The notes under the pieces are model-generated. The model ran no database searches. It saw nothing but the letters and a program-made list of their open reading frames with translations, and was not told where the DNA came from. A stretch of 64,000 bases of DNA from Streptomyces sp. Root431 (GTDB taxonomy: Bacteria; Actinomycetota; Actinomycetes; Streptomycetales; Streptomycetaceae): contig NZ_LMEI01000012.1 of NCBI RefSeq assembly GCF_001426585.1, forward strand, positions 116,962 to 180,961, written 5' to 3'. Both the position numbers and the translations under genes were made by a program. This document shows positions 1 through 8,817 of this stretch, piece after piece (the stretch's first letter is position 1; every line of letters begins with the position of its first letter).

Positions 1-1
1 C

Positions 2-1105
2 GACCGACTGCTGGCCCTGGTCCGCGAGCGCGGCACAGCGCGCGTCGCCGAACTGGCCGAGCGGCTCGGGGTCTCCCCCGTCACCGCCCGCCGGGACGTC
101 GAGGCGCTGGCCGGGCAGGGCCTGCTCGACCGGGTGCACGGCCAGGTGTCCTGGCCCCAGGGGCAGGGCGCCCCGGGCGCGGGCCGGCCGGGCGAGGGCC
201 TGGTCCTCGGCCTGCTCGCCCCCTCCGCCACGTACTACTTCGCCGAGGTCATCCGGGGTGCGCACGAGGCGGCGGCGCGCGCCGGCGCCCGGCTGGTGCT
301 GCGCGTCTCGGACTACCGGCCGGAGGAGGACCGTGCCCGCACCGAGGGGCTGCTCGCGGCGGGCGCCGAGGGCGTCCTCGTCGCGCCCGGCTGGCGCGGG
401 CCCGAGGACCGGCTCGCCTACGGGGACTGGCTGGCCGAACTCCCCGTACCGGCCGTGCTCCTGGAGCGCAGGGCCGAGCCGGGCAGCCCGCTCGACGGCC
501 TGGACCGGGTCGTCTCCGACCACGGCCACGGCGTCCTCCTCGCCCTGCGCCACCTCATCGGACTCGGCCACTCGACGCCGCTGCTCGTGGCCCGCGGGGA
601 CTCCCCGACGGCGCTCGCGGTGCGCGCCGGGTACACCGAGGCGCTGGGGACACTCGGCCTCGAAGAGCCCCGGCCGGTCATCGAATCCGTACCCGCCGAG
701 GCGGACCCGGAGGGCTTCGAGCGGGCCGTGCGGGCGCTGTACGAGGCGGTCCGCTCGGGTCTCGCGGGCGCGGCGCTCGTCCACAACGACGTGGACGCGA
801 TCGAGATCGTGCAGCGCCTGGCCGAGCTGGGCGTGCGGGTGCCGCAGGACCTGGCCCTGATCGCGTACGACGACGAGGTCGCGGCCCTGGCCGACACCCC
901 GCTGACGGCGGTCGCCCCGCCCAAGCGGCAGGTGGGGCGGTACGCCGCGGAGCTGCTCGTGGAGCGGCTCACCGAAGGCGGTGAGGGGTCCGGCGAGGAG
1001 GCGCCGCGACGCCATCTGAGCCTGCTGCCGCGGCTGCGGGTGCGGGACTCGTGCGGGGCGGCTTCGGGGCACGCGGGTCCGGGGCTCTCCGCACGATCGA
1101 TCTGA
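2..1105 (+). CDS. Chimeric DeoR-type HTH / LacI-type sugar-binding transcriptional regulator (5' truncated by window edge)
   Basis: The frame is open at the left edge, so the true N-terminus lies outside the window. The first visible residues form a DeoR-type winged helix-turn-helix (VAELAERLGVSPVTARRDV). After a short linker a LacI/RbsB-type ligand-binding fold begins near GLVLGLLAPSATYYF and runs to the end, including the family-typical stretch DLALIAYDDEVAALADTPLTAVAPP. LacI proteins normally carry a LacI HTH, so this is a domain chimera, a combination known among actinobacterial sugar regulators. It lies just upstream of, and co-directional with, a sugar-type ABC importer. I infer that it represses that operon and is released by the imported sugar or a derivative. 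The ligand cannot be read from sequence. Confidence 0.88.
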   Translation, partial: DRLLALVRERGTARVAELAERLGVSPVTARRDVEALAGQGLLDRVHGQVSWPQGQGAPGAGRPGEGLVLGLLAPSATYYFAEVIRGAHEAAARAGARLVLRVSDYRPEEDRARTEGLLAAGAEGVLVAPGWRGPEDRLAYGDWLAELPVPAVLLERRAEPGSPLDGLDRVVSDHGHGVLLALRHLIGLGHSTPLLVARGDSPTALAVRAGYTEALGTLGLEEPRPVIESVPAEADPEGFERAVRALYEAVRSGLAGAALVHNDVDAIEIVQRLAELGVRVPQDLALIAYDDEVAALADTPLTAVAPPKRQVGRYAAELLVERLTEGGEGSGEEAPRRHLSLLPRLRVRDSCGAASGHAGPGLSARSI

Positions 1106-1131
1106 TCTTTTTTCGATCAATCAATCTTTCG
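1103..1131. promoter_or_regulatory. Candidate operator upstream of the ABC importer operon
   Basis: Two patterns overlap here: an interrupted palindrome TGATC-N7-GATCA (1103-1119) and a direct repeat ATCTTTTTTCG / ATCTTTCG (1105-1115 and 1124-1131). It is AT-rich against a very GC-rich background and lies immediately before the -35 box at 1135. It is therefore well placed as the binding site of the preceding regulator. This is inference from position and symmetry; no site for this regulator family was matched. Confidence 0.4.
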
Positions 1132-1134
1132 CTC

Positions 1135-1163
1135 TTGACTTCGGTCATGAACGGTCACAGGAT
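1135..1163 (+). promoter_or_regulatory. Vegetative-type promoter of the ABC importer operon
   Basis: TTGACT (1135-1140), a 17-base spacer and CAGGAT (1158-1163) match the main sigma-factor pattern of Streptomyces well. Transcription would start near 1170, leaving a leader of about 38 bases with AGGAG at 1196-1200 before the GTG at 1208. Confidence 0.6.
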
Positions 1164-1207
1164 CACGGCCACAACCTCCCAGCCGCCCCGCCCCCAGGAG
1201 CCGTGCC

Positions 1208-2524
1208 GTGACCCGTACTTGGAGCAGAACGTCCCGCGTCATAGCCGGCACCGCCACCGCCCTGGCCGTCCTCACGGCCTGCGGCGGCGGCGGTGACGAC
1301 ACCGCAAGCAAGCCGAACGGCCCCGTGACCATCACCTTCTGGGGCTGGGCCAAGGGCTCCAAGGACGTCGTGGACGCCTTCAACGCCTCCCACACCGACA
1401 TCCAGGTGAAGTTCGAGGAGATCCCCTCCGGCACCGCCGGCGGCTACGCCAAGATCTCCAACGCCGTGAAGGCGGGCAACGCCCCCGACCTGGTCTCCAT
1501 CGAGTACTCCTCGCTCCCCGAGTTCGTGAGCTCCGGCGCACTCCAGGACATCGGCGGCGAGTTCACCGAGGCCGAGCGCGCGAAGCTCCTCCCGCAGACC
1601 GTCGAACTCACCACCCTCGGCGGCAAGTCCTGGGCCGTCCCCTTCGACGCCGCACCGCAGGCCTTCTTCTACCGCAAGGACCTCTTCGCGAAGTACAAGG
1701 TCCAGGCCCCCACCACCTGGGACGAGTTCAAGAAGGCCGCCGAGCAGGTCAAGAAGGCCGACGCCAAGGCCCGTATCGCCACGTTCTTCCCCGACGACCC
1801 GACGACCTTCGAGGCGATGGCCTGGCAGGCCGGCGCCCAGTGGTTCAAGGCCGAGAACGACACCTGGAAGATCGACACCGCCGACCCGGCCACCACCAAG
1901 GTCGCCGCCTACTGGCAGGGCCTCCTCGACGCCGGCCTCGTCCACAAGAACGCCTCGTTCAGCCCCGAGTGGACCGGCTCCCTCAAGAACGGCACCACCA
2001 TCGGCTACCTCGGCGCCTCCTGGGGCGCGGGCGTCCTCAAGGGCACGCTGCCCGAGCAGAGCGGCAAGTGGGCCGTGGCGCCCATGCCCAGCTGGGACGG
2101 CAAGCCCGCCAGCGGCATGCTCGGCGGCACCTCCTTCGCCGTGACCAAGGACAGCAAGCAGAAGGCGGCGGCCGTCACCTTCGCCGAGTGGATGTCCACC
2201 ACCGAGGAGGGCGTGAAGGCCCGCATCGCCTCCGGCACCTCCTCCGCCTTCCCCGCCGCCGCGAGCCTGCGCCCGGTCGCCAAGAAGGCCTTCGACGCGA
2301 GCTACTACGGCGGCCAGGACATCTACGCCCTCTTCGAGGCCTCCGGCGCGTCCATCAACCCCAGCTGGTCCTGGGGCCCGACCACCGGCACCACCAACAC
2401 CACGATCAAGGACCACTTCGGCAAGATCGTCCAGGGCGGCCCGACGATCGCGGACGCCGTCAAGGCCGGCCACGACGCCACCGTCGCCGAGCTCACCAAG
2501 CGCGGCCTGAAGGTCGAGGGCTGA
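1208..2524 (+). CDS. ABC transporter extracellular sugar-binding lipoprotein
   Basis: The 438-residue protein starts with a lipoprotein signal peptide: a basic N-terminus, a hydrophobic core and the lipobox LTAC near residue 25, followed by a flexible GGGG stretch. The mature part opens with VTITFWGWAKGSKDVVDAFN, typical of family 1 (MalE-like) solute-binding proteins. The long body, including YRKDLFAKYKVQAPTTWDEF and the C-terminal EWMSTTEEGVKAR region, fits that family and its usual length. It would capture a sugar or oligosaccharide at the outer face of the membrane and hand it to the two permeases encoded next. The GTG at 1208 has AGGAG seven bases upstream. The ligand is unknown. Confidence 0.93.
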   Translation: MTRTWSRTSRVIAGTATALAVLTACGGGGDDTASKPNGPVTITFWGWAKGSKDVVDAFNASHTDIQVKFEEIPSGTAGGYAKISNAVKAGNAPDLVSIEYSSLPEFVSSGALQDIGGEFTEAERAKLLPQTVELTTLGGKSWAVPFDAAPQAFFYRKDLFAKYKVQAPTTWDEFKKAAEQVKKADAKARIATFFPDDPTTFEAMAWQAGAQWFKAENDTWKIDTADPATTKVAAYWQGLLDAGLVHKNASFSPEWTGSLKNGTTIGYLGASWGAGVLKGTLPEQSGKWAVAPMPSWDGKPASGMLGGTSFAVTKDSKQKAAAVTFAEWMSTTEEGVKARIASGTSSAFPAAASLRPVAKKAFDASYYGGQDIYALFEASGASINPSWSWGPTTGTTNTTIKDHFGKIVQGGPTIADAVKAGHDATVAELTKRGLKVEG

Positions 2525-2528
2525 CCGC

Positions 2529-3428
2529 GTGAAGGCCCGCACCCGCGCCGCCGCGATCCTGCTGACCCCGTTCTTCCTGCTGTTCACCGCGGTGATGGTG
2601 GTGCCGATCGGCTACGCGGTCTGGCTCAGCCTCTTCACCGAGAAACAGTCCGGACTGGGCTTCGGCGGCGCCGAGACCGTCTTCAGCGGCCTCGACAACT
2701 ACACGGCGGCGCTGGGTGACCGGGCCTTCCGCGAGGGCTTCGGCGTCCTGCTCGGATACTGCCTGCTCTACATTCCGCTCCTGCTCGTCGGAGCCCTCGC
2801 CCTCGCCCTCCTCCTCGACTCGGCCCTCGCCCGCGCCCGCCGCTTCTTCCAGCTCGCGCTCTTCCTGCCGCACGCCGTCCCCGGCATCATCGCCGCCCTG
2901 ATCTGGGTCTACCTCTACACACCCCAGCTCAGCCCGGTCGTGCAGGCGATGGAGGCGGGAGGCATCGGCTTCGACTTCTTCTCCCCCGCAGGCGCACTGC
3001 CCTCCATCGTCAACATCGCCCTGTGGGAGTGGCTCGGCTACAACATGGTCATCTTCTACGCGGCCCTCCAGGCCATCGACCGGTCCGTCCTCGAAGCGGC
3101 CACCGTCGACGGGGCCGGCGCCTGGCGCATCGCCTTCTCCATCAAGGTCCCGCTGGTCAAGGCCTCGCTCGCGATGGTCGGCCTCTTCACGATCATCGGC
3201 TCCCTCCAGCTCTTCACCGAGCCGCTGATCCTCAACAAGGGCACCGGCTCCGCCGTCACCTCCACCTGGACGCCGAACATGTACGCCTACACCGCGGCCT
3301 TCGACCGCAACGACTACGGGCTCGCGGCGGCGGCCTCCGTGCTCCTCGCCCTGACGGCCGCGCTGCTCTCCTTCGTCGTGACGCGCCTGACGGGCCGCCG
3401 CAAGGCGGGGAAGGAGCGCACGGCATGA
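2529..3428 (+). CDS. Sugar ABC transporter permease (MalF-like)
   Basis: This is a 299-residue membrane protein with about six hydrophobic segments. It carries the inner-membrane-component loop EAATVDGAGAWRIAFSIKVP, the EAA motif through which MalF/UgpA-type permeases contact the ATPase. It begins four bases after the binding-protein stop and its own TGA overlaps the next ATG (ATGA), so translation is probably coupled. No ATPase gene follows. In Streptomyces several such importers are known to share the general ATPase MsiK, encoded elsewhere, so the missing subunit is expected rather than a defect. Use of MsiK here is inference. Confidence 0.93.
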   Translation: MKARTRAAAILLTPFFLLFTAVMVVPIGYAVWLSLFTEKQSGLGFGGAETVFSGLDNYTAALGDRAFREGFGVLLGYCLLYIPLLLVGALALALLLDSALARARRFFQLALFLPHAVPGIIAALIWVYLYTPQLSPVVQAMEAGGIGFDFFSPAGALPSIVNIALWEWLGYNMVIFYAALQAIDRSVLEAATVDGAGAWRIAFSIKVPLVKASLAMVGLFTIIGSLQLFTEPLILNKGTGSAVTSTWTPNMYAYTAAFDRNDYGLAAAASVLLALTAALLSFVVTRLTGRRKAGKERTA

Positions 3429-4279
3429 GCAAGCCCCGCACCGGCAACGCCTGGCTCTCCAAGGCCGCCGTCAACGGCGCCCTCGTCCTCGCCGTCGTCT
3501 ACATGCTCTTCCCGCTCGTGTGGCTGCTGACCGCCGCCACCAAGGACGCCGGAGGCCTCCTCGCCGGAAACGCCTTCTCCTTCGAGGGCTTCGACCTCGG
3601 CGGCAACCTCTCCCGGCTCGCCGAGTACAACGACGGCATCTACTTCCACTGGTACCTGAACAGCCTCCTCTACGCCGGATTCGGCGCCCTCGCCTGCTCG
3701 CTCGTCAGCGTCGCCGCCGGATACGCCTTCCACGTCTACGACTTCCGGGGCAAGGAGAAGCTCTTCGGCCTCGTCCTCCTGGGCGTGCTGGTCCCCACCA
3801 CCGCGCTCGCCCTGCCGATGTACCTCCTCGCCAGCGAGGTCGGCGTCGTCAACACCTACTGGGCCGTCCTGATCCCCGTCCTCGTCAACCCCTTCGGCGT
3901 CTACCTCTCCCGGGTCTTCTGCGCGGGCTACATCCCCGACGAGGCCCTGGAGGCCGCCCGGATCGACGGGGCCGGCGAGCTGCGCGTCTTCTGGTCCATC
4001 GGCCTGCGCATGGTCATGCCCGGCTTCGTGACCGTCTTCCTCTTCCAGTTCACCGCCATCTGGAACAACTTCTTCCTCCCCCTGGTGATGCTCTCGGACC
4101 AGAAGCTCTACCCCCTGAGCCTCGGCCTGTACGCGTGGAACAGCAACGCCCACGCCGAACCCGACTTCTACCCCCTCGTCGTCACCGGATCCCTGCTCGC
4201 CGTCGTCCCCCTCGTCGTCGCCTTCGTCTCCCTCCAGCGCCACTGGAAGGCGGGTCTGACCGCCGGCAGCGTCAAGTGA
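3425..4279 (+). CDS. Sugar ABC transporter permease (MalG-like)
   Basis: The 284-residue protein has six predicted membrane spans and the EAA loop EAARIDGAGELRVFWSIGLR, matching the MalG/UgpE subgroup. It forms the second half of the membrane channel with the preceding permease. The start is fixed by the four-base ATGA overlap with the upstream stop. An alternative upstream start would run over most of the previous gene and has no coding support. The C-terminus (VSLQRHWKAGLTAGSVK) is typical of MalG-like permeases. Confidence 0.93.
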   Translation: MSKPRTGNAWLSKAAVNGALVLAVVYMLFPLVWLLTAATKDAGGLLAGNAFSFEGFDLGGNLSRLAEYNDGIYFHWYLNSLLYAGFGALACSLVSVAAGYAFHVYDFRGKEKLFGLVLLGVLVPTTALALPMYLLASEVGVVNTYWAVLIPVLVNPFGVYLSRVFCAGYIPDEALEAARIDGAGELRVFWSIGLRMVMPGFVTVFLFQFTAIWNNFFLPLVMLSDQKLYPLSLGLYAWNSNAHAEPDFYPLVVTGSLLAVVPLVVAFVSLQRHWKAGLTAGSVK

Positions 4280-4296
4280 GGAGCACACGTCCCACG

Positions 4297-5316
4297 ATGC
4301 ACCCCGCCACTGACAACCGCCCCGCCCTCCTCCTCGCGATGGGCCCCGACACCGCGGAACGGCTGCTCACCGACGCCCACCGGCAGCGCCTCGCGGCCCT
4401 CACCCGAACCGACCCGCACCTCGTCGCCCACGACCTGACCGCCCCCGACGCGCGGACCGCCGCCGCCCTCGCCGAGGCCGAACTCCTCCTCACCGGCTGG
4501 GGCGCCACGCCCCTCACCGCCGAGATCCTCGACCGCGCGCCCCGCCTGCGGGCCGTCGTCCACGCCGCCGGCTCCGTCAAACACCACATCACCGACGCCT
4601 GCTGGGACCGCGGCCTCCGCGTCACCACGGCCGCCGCCGCCAACGCGCTGCCCGTCGCCGAGTACACCCTCGCCGCGATCCTCTTCGCCGGAAAGCAGGT
4701 CCTCCGCTCCGCCCAGCGGTACGCCGAACTCCGCACCGGCCACGCCTGGATCACCGAATCCGCCGCCTGGGGCAACCACCGCCGCACCATCGGCATCGTC
4801 GGCGCCTCCCGCATCGGCCGCCGGGTCATCGACCTCCTCCGCCTCTTCGACTTCGAGATCCTCCTCTACGACCCGTACGTGACGGACCCGCCGCCCGGCG
4901 TGGAACTCACCGGCCTCGACGACCTCTGCGCCCGCAGCACCGTCGTCTCGGTCCACGCGCCGCAACTCCCGTCCACGTACCGCATGATCGGCCCTGCCCA
5001 GCTCGCCGCGATGCCGTCCGGCACGACCCTGATCAACACGTCCCGCGGCTCCCTGATCGACGAGACGGCCCTCCTCCCCCACCTCCTCGCGGGCCGCCTC
5101 CACGCGATCCTCGACGTGACCGACCCGGAACTCCCGCCCCCGGACTCCCCGCTCTACACCCTCCCGAACGTCCTCCTCACCCCACACGTGGCCGGCTCCC
5201 TCGGCAACGAGCTGCACCGCATGGCGGACCAGGCGCTGGAGGAGGTCGCGCGGTACACCCACGGCGAGCCGTTCGCGGAGGAGGTACGGGCGTCAGACCT
5301 CCAGCGCTCGGCGTAG
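4297..5316 (+). CDS. D-isomer-specific 2-hydroxyacid dehydrogenase
   Basis: This 339-residue cytoplasmic oxidoreductase interconverts a 2-hydroxyacid and a 2-oxoacid with NAD(P). A Rossmann motif GIVGASRIGRRVIDLL lies mid-protein. The catalytic Arg is in NTSRGSLIDETALL, the Glu in the DPELP segment, and the His in TPHVAGS near the C-terminus, so the active site looks complete. The start at 4297 is preceded by GAGGAG (4278-4283) and follows the MalG-like permease by 17 bases, making it the last gene of the importer operon. That placement suggests a step in catabolism of the imported compound, for example of a sugar acid. The substrate is unassigned. Its last 24 bases overlap the 3' end of the convergent STAND gene. 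Confidence 0.88.
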   Translation: MHPATDNRPALLLAMGPDTAERLLTDAHRQRLAALTRTDPHLVAHDLTAPDARTAAALAEAELLLTGWGATPLTAEILDRAPRLRAVVHAAGSVKHHITDACWDRGLRVTTAAAANALPVAEYTLAAILFAGKQVLRSAQRYAELRTGHAWITESAAWGNHRRTIGIVGASRIGRRVIDLLRLFDFEILLYDPYVTDPPPGVELTGLDDLCARSTVVSVHAPQLPSTYRMIGPAQLAAMPSGTTLINTSRGSLIDETALLPHLLAGRLHAILDVTDPELPPPDSPLYTLPNVLLTPHVAGSLGNELHRMADQALEEVARYTHGEPFAEEVRASDLQRSA

Positions 5317-8300
5317 GCGGTCGGCCTCGGCGAGGACGAACGGAATCGCCTCGGGCGCAATGGCGAGCACGGCCGGCAGCACGTCCCGCCACTCCCCGAG
5401 CCGCAGCGCGAGAACGGCCCAGCGCCGGGCCAGGGCGGGATCGGGTTCGGCGCGGGCGAGGAGGGCGTAGCCGTCGCCGCACGGAGGGCCGAGGTAGTGC
5501 AGGCCGTCGAGGAGGGTGGCGGCATGGCCGTACTGAGCGGCTCGCAGGAGCTCGGTGACCAGCTTGACGGGCGACCACCGCCGTAGCGTGGGCTGTGGCT
5601 CCCGCAGGAGGCCGACCGCCTCGTCGTAGGAGCCGATGACGACGAGCACGAGAGCCGAGCCCCGCTGCCACTCGATCCGCGCCGAGACGTCGGCTCTGAA
5701 GGGGGGCGCGAGGTTCGGTTCCAGGGCGAACTCGGCCCGCAGGACGTCCAGTACCTTGGGCGCGTCGGGCTCCTTCTCACGGGCGACCGCCAGGAAACGC
5801 TCGGCGTCCTCGCGGCGCCCCTGCCGCACGCAGGCCATCGCCATCCGCGCGGACACCGCCGCGACGTGGGCCGGCTCGGAGAGGCGCGACGCCAGCTCTC
5901 GCGCCCGCTCCCAGGCGCCCGCGTCCGCCATGGTCACGGCCGCCTTCTTGACGAGGCTCGGCAGCGCGTCCGGGTGCTCGACCAGCCGCAGGGCACGATC
6001 CCATTGCCCCGCGCTCGTGTACGCGGCGACGAGCAAGGGGAACAGCACCCGCTGCTGGTACACCCGCGTCGCCCCGGCGAACGTCTCCGCCCACTCCGGC
6101 CGCCCCGCCGCGAGCGCCGCGAAGGCGGCGCTTTCCGGGTCCAGGCCCGGCTCGGCCTCCACGGCCCGCAGCAGACGCACCGCGTCGTCGCACCGCCCTG
6201 CCTCCCCCAGCGCCCGGGCGAACGCCACCAGCTCCCCGACAAGGGTCTCGCGCGCCGGCACCCGGACCCTCGCCTGCTCGCCCGCGAGCATGCCCCGGGC
6301 CTCCGTGGCGTGGCCCGCGCCGTACAGCACCTCCGCGAACACCGCGAGAACGTCCGTGTTCTCCCCGATCCCCCTGACCACCGCACGGGCCCGGTCCACC
6401 GCGCCCTCCCCGACCAGTCGGCGCAGGAAGGCGTCGAGGACCCGGAGGCGTTCGGGGCGCTCTCCGGTCCATTCCGCCGTCCGGTCGGGCGTCTCCGCGA
6501 GTCTTCCGCACAGCGAGGCGACGGCGTCCAGGTCTCCGCGCGCCAGCAAGGCCGAGGCGATGACCGGCCAGGGGTCGTCCGAGAACCAGGGTCCGCCCGT
6601 TTCCGGGGCCATGTCCATGGCCCGCTCGACGTCACCGGCTCGGGCGAGCTCGCGGGCGGCGCGTCCACGCACAAGATCCTTGGTGTGGCCTTCCTTGTCC
6701 CCGACGAGTTCCAGGGCCTCCTCCCACCGGCCGTTCCTCGCCAGTACGGGGGCGAGCGCGCGGACTCCGTCACCAGCGCCGGCCACGCGCGCCGCCTCCA
6801 CCTGCCCGGCGGCGACCAGCGCGTCGAGCAGCCCCCAACGGAACTTGACGGCCCCGCTGCTCCCCATGCTCATCCGGTCCAGCGCAGCCCCGCACTGCGC
6901 GCCCAGCGCGTCGTCCCCGTAACCGGCCTCGCTCAGGGCGACCGAGAGCCGCAGCAGCACCACCGCCCGTACGGCCAGTTCCTTGTCCGGTGCCCACGCC
7001 TCCCGGATCGCCTCGTCGACGCGGCCGGCCCGGACCAGGGCCTCGACGATGCGGCTCCGCACGACGATCCGCTCGTTCGGAAAGGACTCTTCCCTCCCCA
7101 GAACGACGGCCCGTTCGTACCGCCCCGCCGCGAGCAGGGCGTCCACCAGCGCCCTGCGGGGGCGGACGCCGTCGTACGTCGTGATCGTCCTCAGCCGCTG
7201 TTCCGCCCTCTCGTACGCGCCGAGCCGGACGAGCACCAGGATGACGGCGGCCGCCGCCGGATCGCGCGTATCGCCGGTCGGAAGGCCCTCCCCCAACCGC
7301 GCCGCCTCGTCGGCGAGCGCCTCGGCCCGCTGCCGCTCCCCTTGGTCCAGCAGCTTCCACGCCACCGCGCAGAGGCCCTCGACGGCACGGACTCCCGCCA
7401 TGCTCCGGGCAAGCGCCACTGCCCGGTCCGGCTGTCCGACGGCGACCCAGCCCACGAGCAGCGGGAGCGGCACGTTTCCGCTGTCCCGCAGCAGCAGTGC
7501 CCGGGCCAGCGCCAGCCGCAGCGCCGCCGCCACCGAGCCCTCGCGGTCGGCCCGGGCCAGGACCGCGTCCTCCGCCGCCCCGATCTCCGCCAGCGCCGCC
7601 GCGTCGCCCCCGGTCACGGCCAGCAGCCGTTCGTGGCGCCGCCCGTCCCCCGCGCAGGCCACCAGCCGTTCGACGTCCCCCGCCGCCCGCAGCATCGGCA
7701 CGTACCCGTGGAGGAGATGGTCGGGGGTCTCCTCCGGCCAGCCGCGCTCGCGCCAGGTGTCCGCCCACGCGTGCAGCACCGCCCGCCACCGGTCGAGCTC
7801 CCGCTTCCCCAGCATCTCCCGTGCTCCCGCGAACAGTTCCTCGTGCGCGAGGAGGTACGCCTCGCCTCGTACGGCGAACGTCCGCCCCGGGCCCGTCCGC
7901 AGCACGTCCCGCACCCGGTACGGGACTTCGCCCGTCAGTTCCGCGAGATCGTCCGCCGTCAGGCCGCCGCCGGCGGCGGTCAGCAGGGCCAGGAGCTCGT
8001 ACGGGAGTCCGCCCGCCTCCAGGAGCCGCTTCAGCTCGCGCTCCGCCTCCGCCCGGATCGCCCGCGCCTTCGGGGACGGGGAGAGGATCCGTACGGCCCC
8101 GGGGTCCCGGAGCGGGTGGTCGTCCGGCACGTCGACCGGCAGGGGCGGGTTCAGGCGGCCCGAGACGATCACCCGGAGGTCGTACGGCAGCAGGCTCGCG
8201 ATCGAGTGGGCGTCCGGGCCCGTGGTCACGCCCCGGTCCTCGTCCAGGCCGTCGACGAGGAGGACCAGCCGCTCGCCGCGCGCGGCGCAGGACGCGGCGG

Positions 8301-8769
8301 CCGAGGCGTACAGGCGTAACAGGTGGGCCTCGCGGGTGGCGGCGGTGAGGAGGGCGGGGAGGCCCTCGCCCGCCAGTTCCGCCAACTGTTCCAGGACGAC
8401 GTCGACGTACGCGACGACGTCGTTCTGCGCGCCGAGACGGGCCGTGACGAAGAAGGGGACGATCCGCACGCCCGGCGGCGGGTTGAGGGCGAACCAGGAC
8501 AGGAGGGCGGTCTTGCCGGCCCAGGCCTCCGCGCGCCACCAGACGTACGCGGGGCCGGAGTCGGCGCGGCAGAAGGCCGCGAGCTCGGCCAGTTCGCGTT
8601 CGCGGTCGACGAGTTCCGTGGGGGCGATCCGGCGGACCTGCTCCCGGTATCCGGAGCGGACCGCCATCGGTTCCGGTGCTCCGATCCGGTTGTTGTCGCC
8701 GATGACGACGACGCCCGCCCCGTTCTCGACCGTGACCGGCGCCCGCCGCTCTCCCCCTGCCCGCTCCAT
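5293..8769 (-). CDS. STAND-like NTPase with GDNN-type N-terminal motif and long helical-repeat tail
   Basis: The 1,158-residue protein has three parts. Residues about 17-30 (GAGVVVIGDNNRIG) form a short beta-prone motif of the GDNN type seen at the front of some actinobacterial NLR-like proteins. Residues about 53-300 form a P-loop NTPase: AEAWAGKTALL is the Walker A (Lys86, with a degenerate glycine pattern), LVLLVDGLDED the Walker B and VIVSGR a sensor-like strand. A winged-helix-like stretch follows (LTADDLAELTGEVPYRVRDVL). From about residue 350 to the end there are alpha-solenoid, TPR-like repeats (ARAGDVERAMDM, AGRYERAVVLG). This is the layout of STAND sensors: oligomerising NTPase, ligand-sensing repeats, N-terminal signalling element. 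No toxin domain is visible. Function unknown; defence or signalling is inference. Confidence 0.8.
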   Translation of the reverse strand: MERAGGERRAPVTVENGAGVVVIGDNNRIGAPEPMAVRSGYREQVRRIAPTELVDRERELAELAAFCRADSGPAYVWWRAEAWAGKTALLSWFALNPPPGVRIVPFFVTARLGAQNDVVAYVDVVLEQLAELAGEGLPALLTAATREAHLLRLYASAAASCAARGERLVLLVDGLDEDRGVTTGPDAHSIASLLPYDLRVIVSGRLNPPLPVDVPDDHPLRDPGAVRILSPSPKARAIRAEAERELKRLLEAGGLPYELLALLTAAGGGLTADDLAELTGEVPYRVRDVLRTGPGRTFAVRGEAYLLAHEELFAGAREMLGKRELDRWRAVLHAWADTWRERGWPEETPDHLLHGYVPMLRAAGDVERLVACAGDGRRHERLLAVTGGDAAALAEIGAAEDAVLARADREGSVAAALRLALARALLLRDSGNVPLPLLVGWVAVGQPDRAVALARSMAGVRAVEGLCAVAWKLLDQGERQRAEALADEAARLGEGLPTGDTRDPAAAAVILVLVRLGAYERAEQRLRTITTYDGVRPRRALVDALLAAGRYERAVVLGREESFPNERIVVRSRIVEALVRAGRVDEAIREAWAPDKELAVRAVVLLRLSVALSEAGYGDDALGAQCGAALDRMSMGSSGAVKFRWGLLDALVAAGQVEAARVAGAGDGVRALAPVLARNGRWEEALELVGDKEGHTKDLVRGRAARELARAGDVERAMDMAPETGGPWFSDDPWPVIASALLARGDLDAVASLCGRLAETPDRTAEWTGERPERLRVLDAFLRRLVGEGAVDRARAVVRGIGENTDVLAVFAEVLYGAGHATEARGMLAGEQARVRVPARETLVGELVAFARALGEAGRCDDAVRLLRAVEAEPGLDPESAAFAALAAGRPEWAETFAGATRVYQQRVLFPLLVAAYTSAGQWDRALRLVEHPDALPSLVKKAAVTMADAGAWERARELASRLSEPAHVAAVSARMAMACVRQGRREDAERFLAVAREKEPDAPKVLDVLRAEFALEPNLAPPFRADVSARIEWQRGSALVLVVIGSYDEAVGLLREPQPTLRRWSPVKLVTELLRAAQYGHAATLLDGLHYLGPPCGDGYALLARAEPDPALARRWAVLALRLGEWRDVLPAVLAIAPEAIPFVLAEADRLRRALEV

Positions 8770-8817
8770 GCGTCCAACCTAGACTGGAAGGGTCCTGTCC
8801 CGGGGTCGGGAGGCGTC

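Noticed and set aside
1163..2587. A 474-codon minus-strand frame opposite the sugar-binding protein
   Set aside because: Gly/Val/Leu-rich antisense of a clear lipoprotein gene that has its own promoter, ribosome-binding site and family motifs.
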